Origin: Pseudomonadota bacterium
GTDB lineage: Bacteria; Pseudomonadota; Alphaproteobacteria; SHVZ01
NCBI GenBank assembly: GCA_016195085.1
Contig: JACQAG010000031.1
Coordinates: 1-64,000, forward strand
Length of the DNA stretch: 64,000 nucleotides
Direction of reading: 5' to 3'
Made by a program: the position numbers and the translations under genes. Shown here piece after piece: positions 7,501 through 16,401 of this stretch; positions within the stretch are counted from its first letter, which is position 1; every line of letters begins with the position of its first letter. The notes beneath the pieces are model-generated. The model made no database searches. It saw only the letters and a list, made by a program, of their open reading frames with translations, and was not told the DNA's origin.

Positions 7501-8485
7501 ACCTGAGGCCGCCCCGCTGCCGAGCTACGAGGATGTGCGCCGCGCCGCCCTCCGCCTCGCCGGCCATGCCGTCCTAACGCCGCTCCTGGAAGCCCCGCTC
7601 CTGAACCAGGCGACGGGCGGCCGGATCCTGGTCAAGGCGGAGCCGCTGCAGCGCACGGGCTCGTTCAAGTTTCGCGGCGCCTACAACCGCATCTCGCTCA
7701 TCCCGGCTGCGGAGCGGGCCGCCGGCGTCGTCACCTATTCTTCCGGCAACCACGCCCAGGGGGTCGCCGCCGCGGCCCGGCTTCTGGGATTGCCGGCCGT
7801 CATCGTCATGCCGAAGGACGCTCCGGCGATGAAAGTGGCGAACACCCGGGCTTATGGCGCCGAGGTGGTGTTCTACGACCGCTACACGGAGATCCGCGAG
7901 GAGATCGGCGAGCGCATTGCCGTCGAGCGCGGCGCCACCATCGTCAGGCCCTATGACGATCCCGGCGTCATCGCCGGCCAGGGCACGGTCGGACTCGAGC
8001 TGGCACAGCAGGCAAAGGTGCTGGGCGTCAAGCCGGATGCCGTGCTGGTCCCCTGCGGCGGCGGCGGCCTCGTCGCCGGCACGGCTCTCGCCCTCGCCCA
8101 TGATCTGCCGGGCGTCCCCGTCTATTCGGTGGAGCCGGCCGGGTTCGACGACACCAAGCGCTCGCTCGCCACCGGCGCGCGGCTCGCCAACGATCCGACG
8201 GCGCGTTCCATCTGCGATGCGCTGCTGGCGCCCACACCGGGTGCCCTCACCTTCCAGCTCAACCGCCTGCTGTTGGCAGGCGGAATCGCGGTGACGGACG
8301 CGGAGGCAAAGCAGGCGATGGCGGCTGCCTTCGGCTATCTCAAGCTGGTGGTCGAGCCGGGGGGTGCCGTGGCGCTGGCCGCCGCCCTCACCGGCAAGCT
8401 CGAGGCCAAGGGCAAAACCATTGCCGTCGTGGCGTCAGGCGGCAACGTCGACGCAGCACCCTATGTCGAGGCGCTTTCCGGCTAA
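7478..8485 (+). CDS. PLP-dependent threonine dehydratase / serine racemase-like enzyme
   Basis: A 335-residue fold-type II PLP enzyme. Schiff-base Lys64 is in SFKFRGAYN, the substrate loop is SSGNHAQG and the phosphate-binding loop is PCGGGGLVAG. There is no C-terminal ACT-like regulatory domain, so it resembles catabolic threonine dehydratase or serine racemase rather than feedback-regulated IlvA. The ATG at 7478, inside the end of the hydrolase gene, gives a normal N-terminus; the in-frame start at 7436 would add an unrelated Arg/Trp-rich stretch. Probably the last gene of the operon that begins at 5914. Confidence 0.88.
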   Translation: MRSSARSEPEAAPLPSYEDVRRAALRLAGHAVLTPLLEAPLLNQATGGRILVKAEPLQRTGSFKFRGAYNRISLIPAAERAAGVVTYSSGNHAQGVAAAARLLGLPAVIVMPKDAPAMKVANTRAYGAEVVFYDRYTEIREEIGERIAVERGATIVRPYDDPGVIAGQGTVGLELAQQAKVLGVKPDAVLVPCGGGGLVAGTALALAHDLPGVPVYSVEPAGFDDTKRSLATGARLANDPTARSICDALLAPTPGALTFQLNRLLLAGGIAVTDAEAKQAMAAAFGYLKLVVEPGGAVALAAALTGKLEAKGKTIAVVASGGNVDAAPYVEALSG

Positions 8486-8518
8486 TCGGCTGAAGTCATC
8501 GGGTCTGATCCGCGGGCT

Positions 8519-8820
8519 TCACCATCGCCCTCGGGACGGACAAGCCTTCGCCGGATCGAGTGGGTCTGCGGCACGGAAACAATCGATCCTGACCGACGTG
8601 TCGACGAGGATCACGCCGGCACCGGTCGGCGCCGCGGCGCCGCCGCCAGATTGGGGTCGCTGCCCCCCAAGGCGCGCCAGTCGGCGCGCGCTCTCGCGCT
8701 CGATCAGCGCCTTCAGCGCTGCGCGAGCCAAAACGGATCTCACCCGAACCCAGTGAGTTCCTGGGCCCTGGCCAACAGCTCATCATCGAGCCCGAGCGCC
8801 GTGCGCGACCGCGATACCTT
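8519..8820 (-). pseudogene. Degraded vapBC toxin-antitoxin module
   Basis: Read on the minus strand, the first frame gives LGLDDELLARAQELTG, a ribbon-helix-helix VapB N-terminus, then hits TGA. The sequence continues in another frame as VLARAALKALIERES and RRLARLGG, the usual VapB C-terminus, and then runs directly into VILVDTSVRIDCFR, the opening of a VapC PIN toxin, which is cut after about 30 residues. A frameshift in vapB and loss of most of vapC, including the later PIN acidic residues, make this a dead module. This explains the 363-base gap between neighbouring genes. Confidence 0.7.
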
Positions 8821-8848
8821 GCCTGCCTTGGTCGCCAACGAAAGCCGG

Positions 8849-9355
8849 CTAGATCCGGCTGTCGCCCTCGGAGGCCTTGTGGCCGGCGCCGTTGGTCGGG
8901 GCGACGACGACCTTGCCGACCTCGCCGGCCTTGCGCGCCAAGGCGGCCGGCATCAGCTGCTCGATCTTGCGCTGCGCTCCGGTGGTGGCGCCTTCGCCTC
9001 GGGAAAAGTGGCGGCAGTTGCCCTCGAAGGAGGCGCCGGGCTCGATCGCCAAGCTCTCCTGCATGACATCGGCAACGACGCGGGCGCTCGTCATCAAGGT
9101 CACCTGGCGGGCTTTGACCTGTCCGGTCAAGCGGCCGGCGATGCGGACGGTCTCGGCCTCGACCGCGCCCTTCACCACCGCCGACTCGCTGATGGTCACC
9201 CGCCCGCTGCGGATGTCGCCATCGACCGAGCCGTCGATTTGGATATCGCCGTCGGACTCGAGATTGCCGGTGATGCGCAGATCCGCGCTGATGATCGAGG
9301 GCGCCGATGCCTTGCTGGGCGCGACCGCGATTTCCCTGCTAGCCTTTGAAAACAT
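8849..9355 (-). CDS. Bactofilin
   Basis: A 168-residue polymer-forming cytoskeletal protein. The central bactofilin beta-helix (about residues 15-120) shows regular short repeats such as SIISADLRITGNLESDGDIQIDG and GRLTGQVKARQV, flanked by short disordered tails. Bactofilins self-assemble without nucleotide and localise cell-wall enzymes. The gene start overlaps the end of the upstream M23 peptidase gene by 17 bases, so the two are translationally coupled. Such pairs are known in stalked and budding Alphaproteobacteria, where the bactofilin recruits the peptidase to shape the cell. Confidence 0.92.
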   Translation of the reverse strand: MFSKASREIAVAPSKASAPSIISADLRITGNLESDGDIQIDGSVDGDIRSGRVTISESAVVKGAVEAETVRIAGRLTGQVKARQVTLMTSARVVADVMQESLAIEPGASFEGNCRHFSRGEGATTGAQRKIEQLMPAALARKAGEVGKVVVAPTNGAGHKASEGDSRI

Positions 9356-10820
9356 CTTTGCCCGCTTTCAAGAATCTGGCCGGATCCCGGGCTTCCCCGT
9401 TAACCAGCACCTCGTAGTGCACGTGCGGCCCCGTCGAGCGGCCCGTCGAGCCCAAGAGCCCGATGACCTCGCGAAACTGGACCCGCTGGCCCCTACGCAC
9501 GTTGAACTTATGCAAATGAGCGTAGCGCGTACGAAGTCCGTGCCCGTGATCGATCTCCACCAGACGACCATAGCGGCTTCTCCAGCCCGCTACCACCACG
9601 ACGCCGGGCGCCGTCGCCATCACCGGAGTCTTGAGCGGCGCCGACAGATCCAGGCCATAATGCATCCCGGCCTGGCCATTGAACGGATCCATGCGCGGAC
9701 CGAAGCCGCTCATCAGGGTAAAGGCGTCGATCGGCGGCGTCAGCGGGATGGCGCGTAGCGCCGATTGGATGCCGTCCAGGTGCTGCAAGTGCAAATTGAG
9801 CGCCGCCGTCATCGCCTCGATATTGCCGCCATCGGCCAGATCCTTGGGCAGCGGCACGAACGGACCGCCCTGGCCGCTCACCGACGTCCCCCGCCGTGTC
9901 GGCGCCACCGGCACCTTCGGCAGCATGGTGTCGAGGTTGAGCCCGGTGCGCGATATGATCTTCTGCACTTCGTTGAGGTCGGCCCGGGTGCGCTCGTTGA
10001 GGCGGGCCAGCACCTCGCGGTGCACGCCTTGCAAATCGGCGATCCGCGCCTCGAGGTCGCCGACCTTGCGCTTCAGGCCGGTGCCTTCATCCGTCGCCTG
10101 GTCACGCTGGACGGCCGTGCTCGCCAGCTCCTGGCGTATGCCGTCGATCGAGCTTTCGAGCTGGGCGTTGCGCGAGAGCACCAGGCGGAGATCGGTCTGC
10201 ATCTGGTTCATGCGGTTGGAGAGAGCCGAGCGCTGGGCGGCGATCTCCTGCTTCTCCGCCTCGATGCTGGCGAGCTGCGAGCGCATGGTGGCGATGTGCC
10301 GCTCGAGCGCGCCGTTCTCTCCCAGCATGCTTCTGAGCGTGCCTTCCAGCTCGTTCAGCTTGTCGCCGATGGCCATCCGGTGCTGGGCAAGATTGGAGCG
10401 CTCCGCCTCCGACAGCTTCAGCTGGCTCTCGGTCGATTTCAGGTCCTGCTTCAGCGCTTCGTTCTGATTGAGCAGTCCGCGCAGATGCGCCTGCTTGGTC
10501 TCAAGCTCGCGCATGATCCCCATGACGGAGACCTGGTAGTCCCCCATCTGGTTGAGAAGATTGCGATAATCGTCCCGCGCCTGGTCCAGGGCCTCGGACT
10601 TGTTCTCGACGATGCGGCTGAACTCGAAATAGCTGGTGGAGGTGAAGCTGACCCAGGCGGCCATCACCACCCAGAAGCCGGCGACCGCCATCTGCAGGTG
10701 CCGGGAGAGCCGGACATAGCGGGTCCGCCCTTCGCTGCGCAAAATGATCTCACGTTCGACGAACCAACGGTTGGGCAGGGCCAACAGCCGTTTGGCAAGT
10801 GGTTCCGGTCGATCGAACAT
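9339..10820 (-). CDS. Membrane-anchored M23 peptidase with coiled coil
   Basis: A 493-residue cell-wall endopeptidase. A short cytoplasmic N-terminus is followed by one transmembrane helix (about residues 45-65, MAVAGFWVVMAAWVSF). A long periplasmic coiled coil rich in Glu, Gln and Leu heptads spans roughly residues 75-290. The C-terminal M23/LytM domain has zinc ligands in HYGLDLSAP and GPHVHYEVL. The coiled coil resembles EnvC/NlpD/LmdC-type partners. ATG at 10820 (MFDRPEPLAKRLL) is preferred; the frame extends upstream without family-like sequence. It overlaps the bactofilin gene, which probably positions it. Confidence 0.9.
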   Translation of the reverse strand: MFDRPEPLAKRLLALPNRWFVEREIILRSEGRTRYVRLSRHLQMAVAGFWVVMAAWVSFTSTSYFEFSRIVENKSEALDQARDDYRNLLNQMGDYQVSVMGIMRELETKQAHLRGLLNQNEALKQDLKSTESQLKLSEAERSNLAQHRMAIGDKLNELEGTLRSMLGENGALERHIATMRSQLASIEAEKQEIAAQRSALSNRMNQMQTDLRLVLSRNAQLESSIDGIRQELASTAVQRDQATDEGTGLKRKVGDLEARIADLQGVHREVLARLNERTRADLNEVQKIISRTGLNLDTMLPKVPVAPTRRGTSVSGQGGPFVPLPKDLADGGNIEAMTAALNLHLQHLDGIQSALRAIPLTPPIDAFTLMSGFGPRMDPFNGQAGMHYGLDLSAPLKTPVMATAPGVVVVAGWRSRYGRLVEIDHGHGLRTRYAHLHKFNVRRGQRVQFREVIGLLGSTGRSTGPHVHYEVLVNGEARDPARFLKAGKDVFKG

Positions 10821-11355
10821 GAGACGGTTCTGCCAGCTCCGGAAATCGTCACGCCATGATCCGACCGCTGGCACGGATCTGCAGGCTGGTTCGAATGCGA
10901 TCGGTGAAATGCGGACTCGGTCCTCGATCAAGCACCACCGCTAGCCGTAGCCATGCGGGCCTCCGCTCGCCCCCCCGACCGATTACTCCCCTGGCTGCCC
11001 CCCGGGCCGTTCCCTCCTTCGGGCACGGTCGCGACGGCGCGTACGGTATCGCGTGCCCCAAGGGTGCGCAACCTTAACCTCGTGACGATCGAGCCGGCGG
11101 AAAAGAGTGAGGCGCATCATGGACATCCTTCAAGAGCGGCGGGTTCGCCGCGGGCTCGGCGCCAGCGCCGGGGCGTGGCCGGGGGGAATCGCGATCTTCA
11201 GGCGACGCCGATTCGCGAGGCTGGACGTTCCGGACAACTAAACTGGACAGTTCAGTTTGGTTTTCGAACCCTGTACTCTCCGGTGGTCTGCCGATGATCG
11301 GAATTGCGGGGCCCGCACGGGCGCGCTCGGTCTGGATTTCCAAGCGAGAGGATGC
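10821..11355. other. Divergent intergenic region
   Basis: A 535-base gap between the divergent M23 peptidase and TetR genes. Small open frames of about 40 codons occur on both strands near 11060-11240, but none resembles a known protein. The only clear signal is the palindrome at 11240-11258, listed separately. Confidence 0.6.
11240..11258 (+). promoter_or_regulatory. Putative TetR-family operator
   Basis: A 19-base imperfect palindrome has perfect outer arms AAACTG and CAGTTT. It lies about 100 bases upstream of the TetR ATG. TetR proteins commonly autoregulate through such sites. A sharp local drop in GC content supports a promoter or operator here. Confidence 0.5.
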
Positions 11356-12015
11356 ATGGCTCTCCCCCGGACGTTGCTTGCCGCGGACTCGGAGCGCGAT
11401 GGTTCCCCCCTCGCCGATAGCTCCAAGCGCGCGGCAATCCTGAAAGCGGCAACCGACAGCTTCCTCGAGGTCGGCTTCGGTGCGGCCAGCATGGATGCGA
11501 TCGCGCAACGCGCGCACGTGTCCAAGGCCACGGTCTACGCGCACTTCTCCAGCAAGGAGGAGCTGTTCGGCACCATCGTCGCCGAGCGCTGCCGGACCGC
11601 CTTCGGGGATGAAGCACCGCTCTTGCCGGATGCCCCGGATGTGGCCGGGACCCTGGCCCAGCTCGGCCGACGGTTCGTCGATCTGCTGGTCTCGCCGGAG
11701 GGGCTCGCCTTCTATCGGCTCGTCGTCGCCGAGTCGCCGCGCTTTCCCGAGATCGGCCGCACCTTCTATGCAGCCGGCCCCGAGCGCCTCTATGCGCAGC
11801 TCGCCCAGTACCTCGAGGAAGCCGACCGTCGCGGCTGGCTCGGCGTGAAGGAGCCGCGGCTCGCCGCCGAGCAGTTCCTCGGCATGCTCAAGGGCGAGGC
11901 GTTCCTGAAGCGCATCCTGGGTCTCGATGCGGCCGATCCGGCCGCGCTCCAGCATGCGATCGACGCGGCGGTCGCCGTCATCCTCAAGGCCTACGCGAAG
12001 CCGCCGCCGGCTTAG
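11356..12015 (+). CDS. TetR/AcrR family transcriptional regulator
   Basis: A 219-residue regulator. The N-terminal TetR DNA-binding domain contains SKRAAILKAATDSFLEVGFGAASMDAI and the recognition helix VSKATVYAHFSSKEELF, about residues 20-65. The C-terminal ligand-binding part resembles the TetR C-terminal domain found in AcrR/AefR-type efflux regulators. ATG at 11356 follows GAGAGG. No efflux operon lies beside it, so its targets are unknown; the palindrome upstream suggests autoregulation. Convergent with the O-antigen-ligase-like gene, whose stop overlaps by 4 bases. Confidence 0.9.
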   Translation: MALPRTLLAADSERDGSPLADSSKRAAILKAATDSFLEVGFGAASMDAIAQRAHVSKATVYAHFSSKEELFGTIVAERCRTAFGDEAPLLPDAPDVAGTLAQLGRRFVDLLVSPEGLAFYRLVVAESPRFPEIGRTFYAAGPERLYAQLAQYLEEADRRGWLGVKEPRLAAEQFLGMLKGEAFLKRILGLDAADPAALQHAIDAAVAVILKAYAKPPPA

Positions 12016-13235
12016 CGCGCGCGCGCCGCCAGGACTGATGCGGCGAAGGCGGCGGCGAACCACAACGCCGCCAGCCACCAGAATTGCCAGATGCCATAGC
12101 TCAGCATGGAGATGAGCAGGCCCGAGGCGAACAAGGCCAATCCCGCCGCCGTTTCAGCTCGCCCCCATCCCGCATTCAGGATGGCGCGGACGATGAGCAG
12201 GACGAGCCCGGCGCCGAGAACCGCTCCGGGCAGGCCCAGCTCGAGCCACCATTGCAGGGCGGCGTTGTGCGGGTGGAGCGGCAAGAGCTGCGCCTGCATC
12301 ATGCCCTCGCGGGTCATGACCGCAATCGTGGCCTCGCCCCCGGGGATCACCCGGGCGGTGTCGAGGCCCCAGCCGGCGAAGGGATGCTTGGCGATCTGGT
12401 CGCCGACGAAATTCCAGATCACCAGCCGATGCACGCCCGAGGGTTTGAGATGGGGTGCCAAGCGCTCGATGACGCCAAGCGGTATGCCCGCGAGGGGCGA
12501 AGCGAGGATCGCGACCGCTCCGCCCGCTGCGGCAGCCCAGCCGACGAAGCGCGGCCAGAAATAGGCGAGCGCGCCGGTGGCAAGCCCGGCCAGCGCGGCC
12601 AGCAGCGCCGAGGCGCTGGCAAGGTGGGCGAGGAGAACGAGCGCCGCCGCGGTCCAGAGCCCGGCCAGCCATGGGCCACGCCGCCGCCGCCGCAAAAGGA
12701 TCGCCGCCACCGGCCATTGCAGCAGCACGAGCACGGTTGCGGCTCGATTGAGGAGGACGTCGATGGGTGCCCGGTCGCCCAACAGGCCGCGAACCGCTTT
12801 GAGCAGCGACAAGCCGCTCGCGATCTCGACGCCGAGCAGCACGGTGCCTAGAAGCGTGCCGATGCAAAGCCAACGCTCCAGGCTCCGCCGCTGCCGCTCA
12901 TCGAGGGCGAGCGCCGCACCCAGCAGCACGAAACCGCACAGCGTGGTACCGGCGAGCCGGAGCGCCATGATGAGGCTGCGCTCCGGAGCGATCGACCAGG
13001 AGATACCAATAAGGCTCCAGACCAGCACGAGCCCGAACAGCATTGCCGTCCCGCGCAAAGGCAGGAGCGCTTCGAGCGCGGCGCGATGGTCGAGGCCGGC
13101 GCCGATGACAGCGACCGCCGTCAGCGCCAGCAGCAACGGAGCCAACGCGAGCGGCGCCGGCACGGCGAGCGGCAGGATGGAAGCGGCGCCGATGCTCAAC
13201 GCCAGGGCCGAGCTCCGCGGCCAGGATAGGTGCAA
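12012..13235 (-). CDS. O-antigen ligase / Wzy-like polysaccharide membrane protein
   Basis: About 407 residues with 10 or more hydrophobic helices. The large periplasmic loop before the last helices carries GVHRLVIWNFVGDQIAKHPFAGWG and later LPLHPHNAALQWWLELGL, the His-bearing pattern of the Wzy_C (O-antigen ligase/polymerase) family. Members join or polymerise lipid-linked glycans at the periplasmic face. No ATG lies near the conserved start. A TTG at 13235, two bases after the SDR stop, gives the best fit but is uncertain. No other glycan genes are next to it. Confidence 0.75.
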   Translation of the reverse strand: MHLSWPRSSALALSIGAASILPLAVPAPLALAPLLLALTAVAVIGAGLDHRAALEALLPLRGTAMLFGLVLVWSLIGISWSIAPERSLIMALRLAGTTLCGFVLLGAALALDERQRRSLERWLCIGTLLGTVLLGVEIASGLSLLKAVRGLLGDRAPIDVLLNRAATVLVLLQWPVAAILLRRRRRGPWLAGLWTAAALVLLAHLASASALLAALAGLATGALAYFWPRFVGWAAAAGGAVAILASPLAGIPLGVIERLAPHLKPSGVHRLVIWNFVGDQIAKHPFAGWGLDTARVIPGGEATIAVMTREGMMQAQLLPLHPHNAALQWWLELGLPGAVLGAGLVLLIVRAILNAGWGRAETAAGLALFASGLLISMLSYGIWQFWWLAALWFAAAFAASVLAARAR

Positions 13236-13237
13236 GC

Positions 13238-14032
13238 TCAGCGGGCGACCCAGCCGCCATCGACCGGCAGCGTATGGCCGGTGACCATGGCAGCCGCATC
13301 GGAGGCGAGGTAGCGCACGGCGTCGGCGACCTCCTCGGCCTCCGCCAGCCGGCCGAGCGGCGTCAGCCCTTCGATCGCCGCCCGCATGCCGGGCTCGGCC
13401 AGGAGGTTGCGGGTGAGCGGCGTCATCGCGAAGGTCGGCGCCACCGCATTCACCCGAACCCCGCGGCCGGCCCACTCGACCGCGAGCGCGCGGGTGAAAT
13501 TGACGAGCGCTCCCTTGGTCGCATGATAGGCGATGTTGGGATAAAGGCCGCCGCCGACCAAGCCCATGATCGAGGCGACGGTCACGATGCTGCCGCGCCC
13601 GGCGGCCAGCATCAGCCTGCCAGCCGCGCGCGAGCAGAGAAAGCTCCCGGTGAGATTGATCGCCAGCACCCGGTTCCAGGCCTCAAGCGGCATGGATTCG
13701 GTCGGTTGCCGGGCACCGGTTCCGGCGTTGTTGACGAGCACGTCGAGCCGCCCATGGCGGCGGCCGATCTCGGCCACGACCGCATCGACCGCGGCCTCGT
13801 CGGCCACGTCCATGGCATGGGCCTCGACACGCTTGCCGGCGGCGGCGAGCGACGCAGCCGCGCGCTCAGCCGCCGCTCCGTCGCGATCGGACAGCGCCAC
13901 GATGGCACCGGCCTCGGCCAGCGCCTGAACGCAGGCAAGCCCGATCCCCGAGGCCCCGCCGGTGACGAGCGCCACCCTTCCCTCCAGGCGCCAGCGGTCG
14001 GCGGCCTTGCTTGGATCAGCTCGCTCGTTCAT
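13238..14032 (-). CDS. SDR family NAD(P)-dependent oxidoreductase
   Basis: A 264-residue classical short-chain dehydrogenase. The cofactor motif is TGGASGIG (about residue 23), the structural motif is NNAG, the catalytic Ser is in VTVASIMG and the YxxxK motif is YHATK; the C-terminus GHTLPVDGGWV is usual. It resembles FabG-like and gluconate or sorbitol dehydrogenases; the substrate is not decided. ATG at 14032 is preferred over the upstream frame start. It precedes the O-antigen-ligase-like gene by 2 bases, so the two are probably cotranscribed. Confidence 0.87.
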   Translation of the reverse strand: MNERADPSKAADRWRLEGRVALVTGGASGIGLACVQALAEAGAIVALSDRDGAAAERAAASLAAAGKRVEAHAMDVADEAAVDAVVAEIGRRHGRLDVLVNNAGTGARQPTESMPLEAWNRVLAINLTGSFLCSRAAGRLMLAAGRGSIVTVASIMGLVGGGLYPNIAYHATKGALVNFTRALAVEWAGRGVRVNAVAPTFAMTPLTRNLLAEPGMRAAIEGLTPLGRLAEAEEVADAVRYLASDAAAMVTGHTLPVDGGWVAR

Positions 14033-14091
14033 GCCGCTCGTCTCCCGCCCTCCCCCTTGCCCGGCGGAGCATAAGCGCAGGCGCGGCAACG

Positions 14092-14150
14092 CATAAAGGG
14101 CTCGTTAACACCCATAAAGGAGTCATTAACCGTTTCCTGAGACCCTTAAC
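14092..14150 (+). promoter_or_regulatory. Phased TTAAC sites within a direct repeat
   Basis: Two 18-base near-identical units (14092-14109 and 14113-14130) read CATAAAGG, five variable bases, then TTAAC. A third TTAAC lies at 14146-14150. The TTAAC boxes are 21 and 20 bases apart, about two helical turns, between the SDR and histidine kinase genes. The phasing suggests a regulator binding one face of the DNA. The spacing does not match the CtrA full site. Confidence 0.45.
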
Positions 14151-14203
14151 GAATATCTCGCGTGTCGGGTATTGGACGTCGGCAACCCAGGGTCAGCGGC
14201 GAT

Positions 14204-16294
14204 ATGTCCAGAGCCGCCGAGCTGTCGGCTACGGCTGCGGTAGTGCGAGCTGAGCTCGACGAACCGCTGCGCGATGCCGTCAACTGCCTCGCCGAAGGCT
14301 TCTCGCTTTTCGATGCGGAAGATCGGTTGGTGCTGCACAACCAGCGGGTCGCCGAATTCTATCCCTCGCTCGCCGCCCAGCTGGTGCCCGGCACGACCTA
14401 TGAGGCGCTGCTGCGCGCCATGGTCAAGGGCGGTCTCGTCGGCGAGGCCGCCGGCGAGGAAGAGGAGTGGATCGACGAGCGCATGGAGCTGCACCGCGCC
14501 GGCCGCGGTCCGCCGATGCCGGTCAGGCGCAGCGGCCGCTGGCTGCAGATCAGGGAAAGGCGAACCGCGGAAGGCGGCTCGGTCGTGGTGCAGACCGATG
14601 TGAGCGAGCTCGTGGTGCGGCGCGAGGAGCTCACGCACCAAACGCTCTTGCTGCACACGACGCTCGAGAGCCTGAACCAGGGCATCGCCGTCTTCGACCG
14701 TGATCTCAAGCTGCTCCTGATCAACCAGCGCTGCCTGAAAATGCTGGACTATCCCGAAGCGCTCAAGCGGCCGGGCACACCCTTCGCCGACTTCGTGCGC
14801 CATTGCGCCGAGCACGGCGAGTACGGCCCGGGCGAGGTCGAGGCGCAGATCCGCGAGCGCATCGAGCGGGCGCGGCAGGGCGAGCCCTATCGGCTCGAGC
14901 GCACGCGCCCCAACGGCACCATGCTGGAGATCGACGTCCACCCCATGCCCGGCGGCGGCTTCGTATCGATCCACACCGATACGACCCAACATCGCCGCTC
15001 GACGGAGGCGCAGGCTGCGGTCAACGCCGCGCTGGTGCAGCGCAATCGGCAGCTCGACATCGCGCTTGGCAACATGACCCAAGGGCTGACCGTCTATGAT
15101 GGCCGCCAACGGCTCATGCTGTGGAACCGTCGCTATGCGGAGCTCTACGGCTTGCCCTCGGGCGGCCTGCACCACGGCATGCCGCTGCGCAAAATCATGG
15201 AGCTGAGCGTCCAGCTCGGCAATTACGACGCGGCGCGCGGCACCGAGATCATCGAGGAACGGCTCGCGGTGGCGGCCTCTGGGCAGCGGCGGGTCTTCTA
15301 TCAGCGTCTTGCCGGAAGCCGTGTGATCGAGGTGATCCACCAACCGCTCGCCGATGGCGGCTCGGTCGATACCTTCACCGAAGTGAGCCAACGCGAACGC
15401 ACCGAGCAGGCTCTGCTCGCGAGCGAGGAGCGGCTGCGCGACCGGGTGCGCGAGCTGGAAGAGACGCGCCAGAGGCTGGAACGGCAAAGCGTCGAGCTGA
15501 GCCAGCTGGCCGACAGCCTGGCGCGCGCCCGCGACGATGCGCAGATGGCAAGCCGCACCAAGTCGGAGTTCCTCGCCACCATCAGCCACGAGTTGCGCAC
15601 CCCCTTGAACGCCATCATCGGCTTCTCGGAAGTGATGAAGGACGAGCTGTTCGGCCCGATCGGCCAAGCGCGCTACCGCGACTATGCCTGCGACGTGCAC
15701 GAGAGCGGACGTCACCTCTTGGCGGTGATCAACGACATTCTCGACATGGCTAAGATCGAGTCCGGACGCCTCGACCTGCATGAGGAGGTGATCGTGCTCG
15801 CCACGCTGACGGCCGATTGCATCCGCCTCATGCGCGAGCGCGCCGAGCAAGCCGGCCTCGGCCTCGATCTGGTGCTGACCGACGGCCTGCCGCGGCTCCG
15901 GGCCGATCCGATCAAGCTGAAGCAGATCATCCTCAACCTGCTATCGAACGCGGTGAAGTTCACCTCATCGGGCGGTCGCATCAAGGTCAGCGCCGAGAGC
16001 CTCGAAGACGGCGGGATCGTCATCGCGGTTACCGACACCGGCACCGGGATGCGGCCGGAGGACATTCCCTTGGCCCTGCAGCCGTTCCGGCAGGTCGACA
16101 CGGTGCTCTCGCGCCGACATTCCGGCACCGGCCTCGGCCTGCCGTTGTCGAAGGCACTGGTCGAGCTGCATGGCGGCCAGCTCGTCATCGAGAGCCGCCT
16201 CGGCGTCGGCACCACGGTGAGCGTGCGCTTGCCCTACGCGCGCGTCGTCGCCGAGCCGGATGCGCCGCCGATCGCCTCGGCGGCCGGGGCCTAG
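14204..16294 (+). CDS. Soluble multi-PAS sensor histidine kinase
   Basis: A 696-residue kinase with no transmembrane segment. Three PAS-like domains, each with the pattern GxxxFDxxxRLxLxNxR (PAS_7 type), occupy about residues 15-130, 145-270 and 280-405. A short coiled coil leads to HisKA with phospho-acceptor His462 in ISHELRTPLN. The ATPase domain follows with the N box LNLLSNAVKF, the G1 box DTGTGM and the G2 box SGTGLGLPLSK. There is no receiver domain and no response regulator nearby, so its partner is unknown. ATG at 14204 is used; an in-frame GTG at 14162 would add 14 residues. Confidence 0.9.
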   Translation: MSRAAELSATAAVVRAELDEPLRDAVNCLAEGFSLFDAEDRLVLHNQRVAEFYPSLAAQLVPGTTYEALLRAMVKGGLVGEAAGEEEEWIDERMELHRAGRGPPMPVRRSGRWLQIRERRTAEGGSVVVQTDVSELVVRREELTHQTLLLHTTLESLNQGIAVFDRDLKLLLINQRCLKMLDYPEALKRPGTPFADFVRHCAEHGEYGPGEVEAQIRERIERARQGEPYRLERTRPNGTMLEIDVHPMPGGGFVSIHTDTTQHRRSTEAQAAVNAALVQRNRQLDIALGNMTQGLTVYDGRQRLMLWNRRYAELYGLPSGGLHHGMPLRKIMELSVQLGNYDAARGTEIIEERLAVAASGQRRVFYQRLAGSRVIEVIHQPLADGGSVDTFTEVSQRERTEQALLASEERLRDRVRELEETRQRLERQSVELSQLADSLARARDDAQMASRTKSEFLATISHELRTPLNAIIGFSEVMKDELFGPIGQARYRDYACDVHESGRHLLAVINDILDMAKIESGRLDLHEEVIVLATLTADCIRLMRERAEQAGLGLDLVLTDGLPRLRADPIKLKQIILNLLSNAVKFTSSGGRIKVSAESLEDGGIVIAVTDTGTGMRPEDIPLALQPFRQVDTVLSRRHSGTGLGLPLSKALVELHGGQLVIESRLGVGTTVSVRLPYARVVAEPDAPPIASAAGA

Positions 16295-16401
16295 CTCATA
16301 TCGAAGGGAATTTCGCTCCGGACACGCCAGAGCCTGCCCGGCCAAAACGCGTTTCGTCGATGCGGAACCATCCTCTACTCGTCACCCGCGGGGAGGTTCA
16401 A

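Noticed and set aside
11060-11240. Short open frames of about 40 codons between the M23 peptidase and TetR genes
   Set aside because: No similarity to known proteins, no clear ribosome site and composition typical of random high-GC frames.
14105-14150. CtrA binding site in the TTAAC array
   Set aside because: The CtrA consensus needs TTAA boxes separated by 7 bases; here the gaps are about 16-17 bases.
14126-15850. 574-codon minus-strand frame opposite the histidine kinase
   Set aside because: It has no recognisable motifs and mirrors the kinase codons; the kinase has all catalytic boxes.
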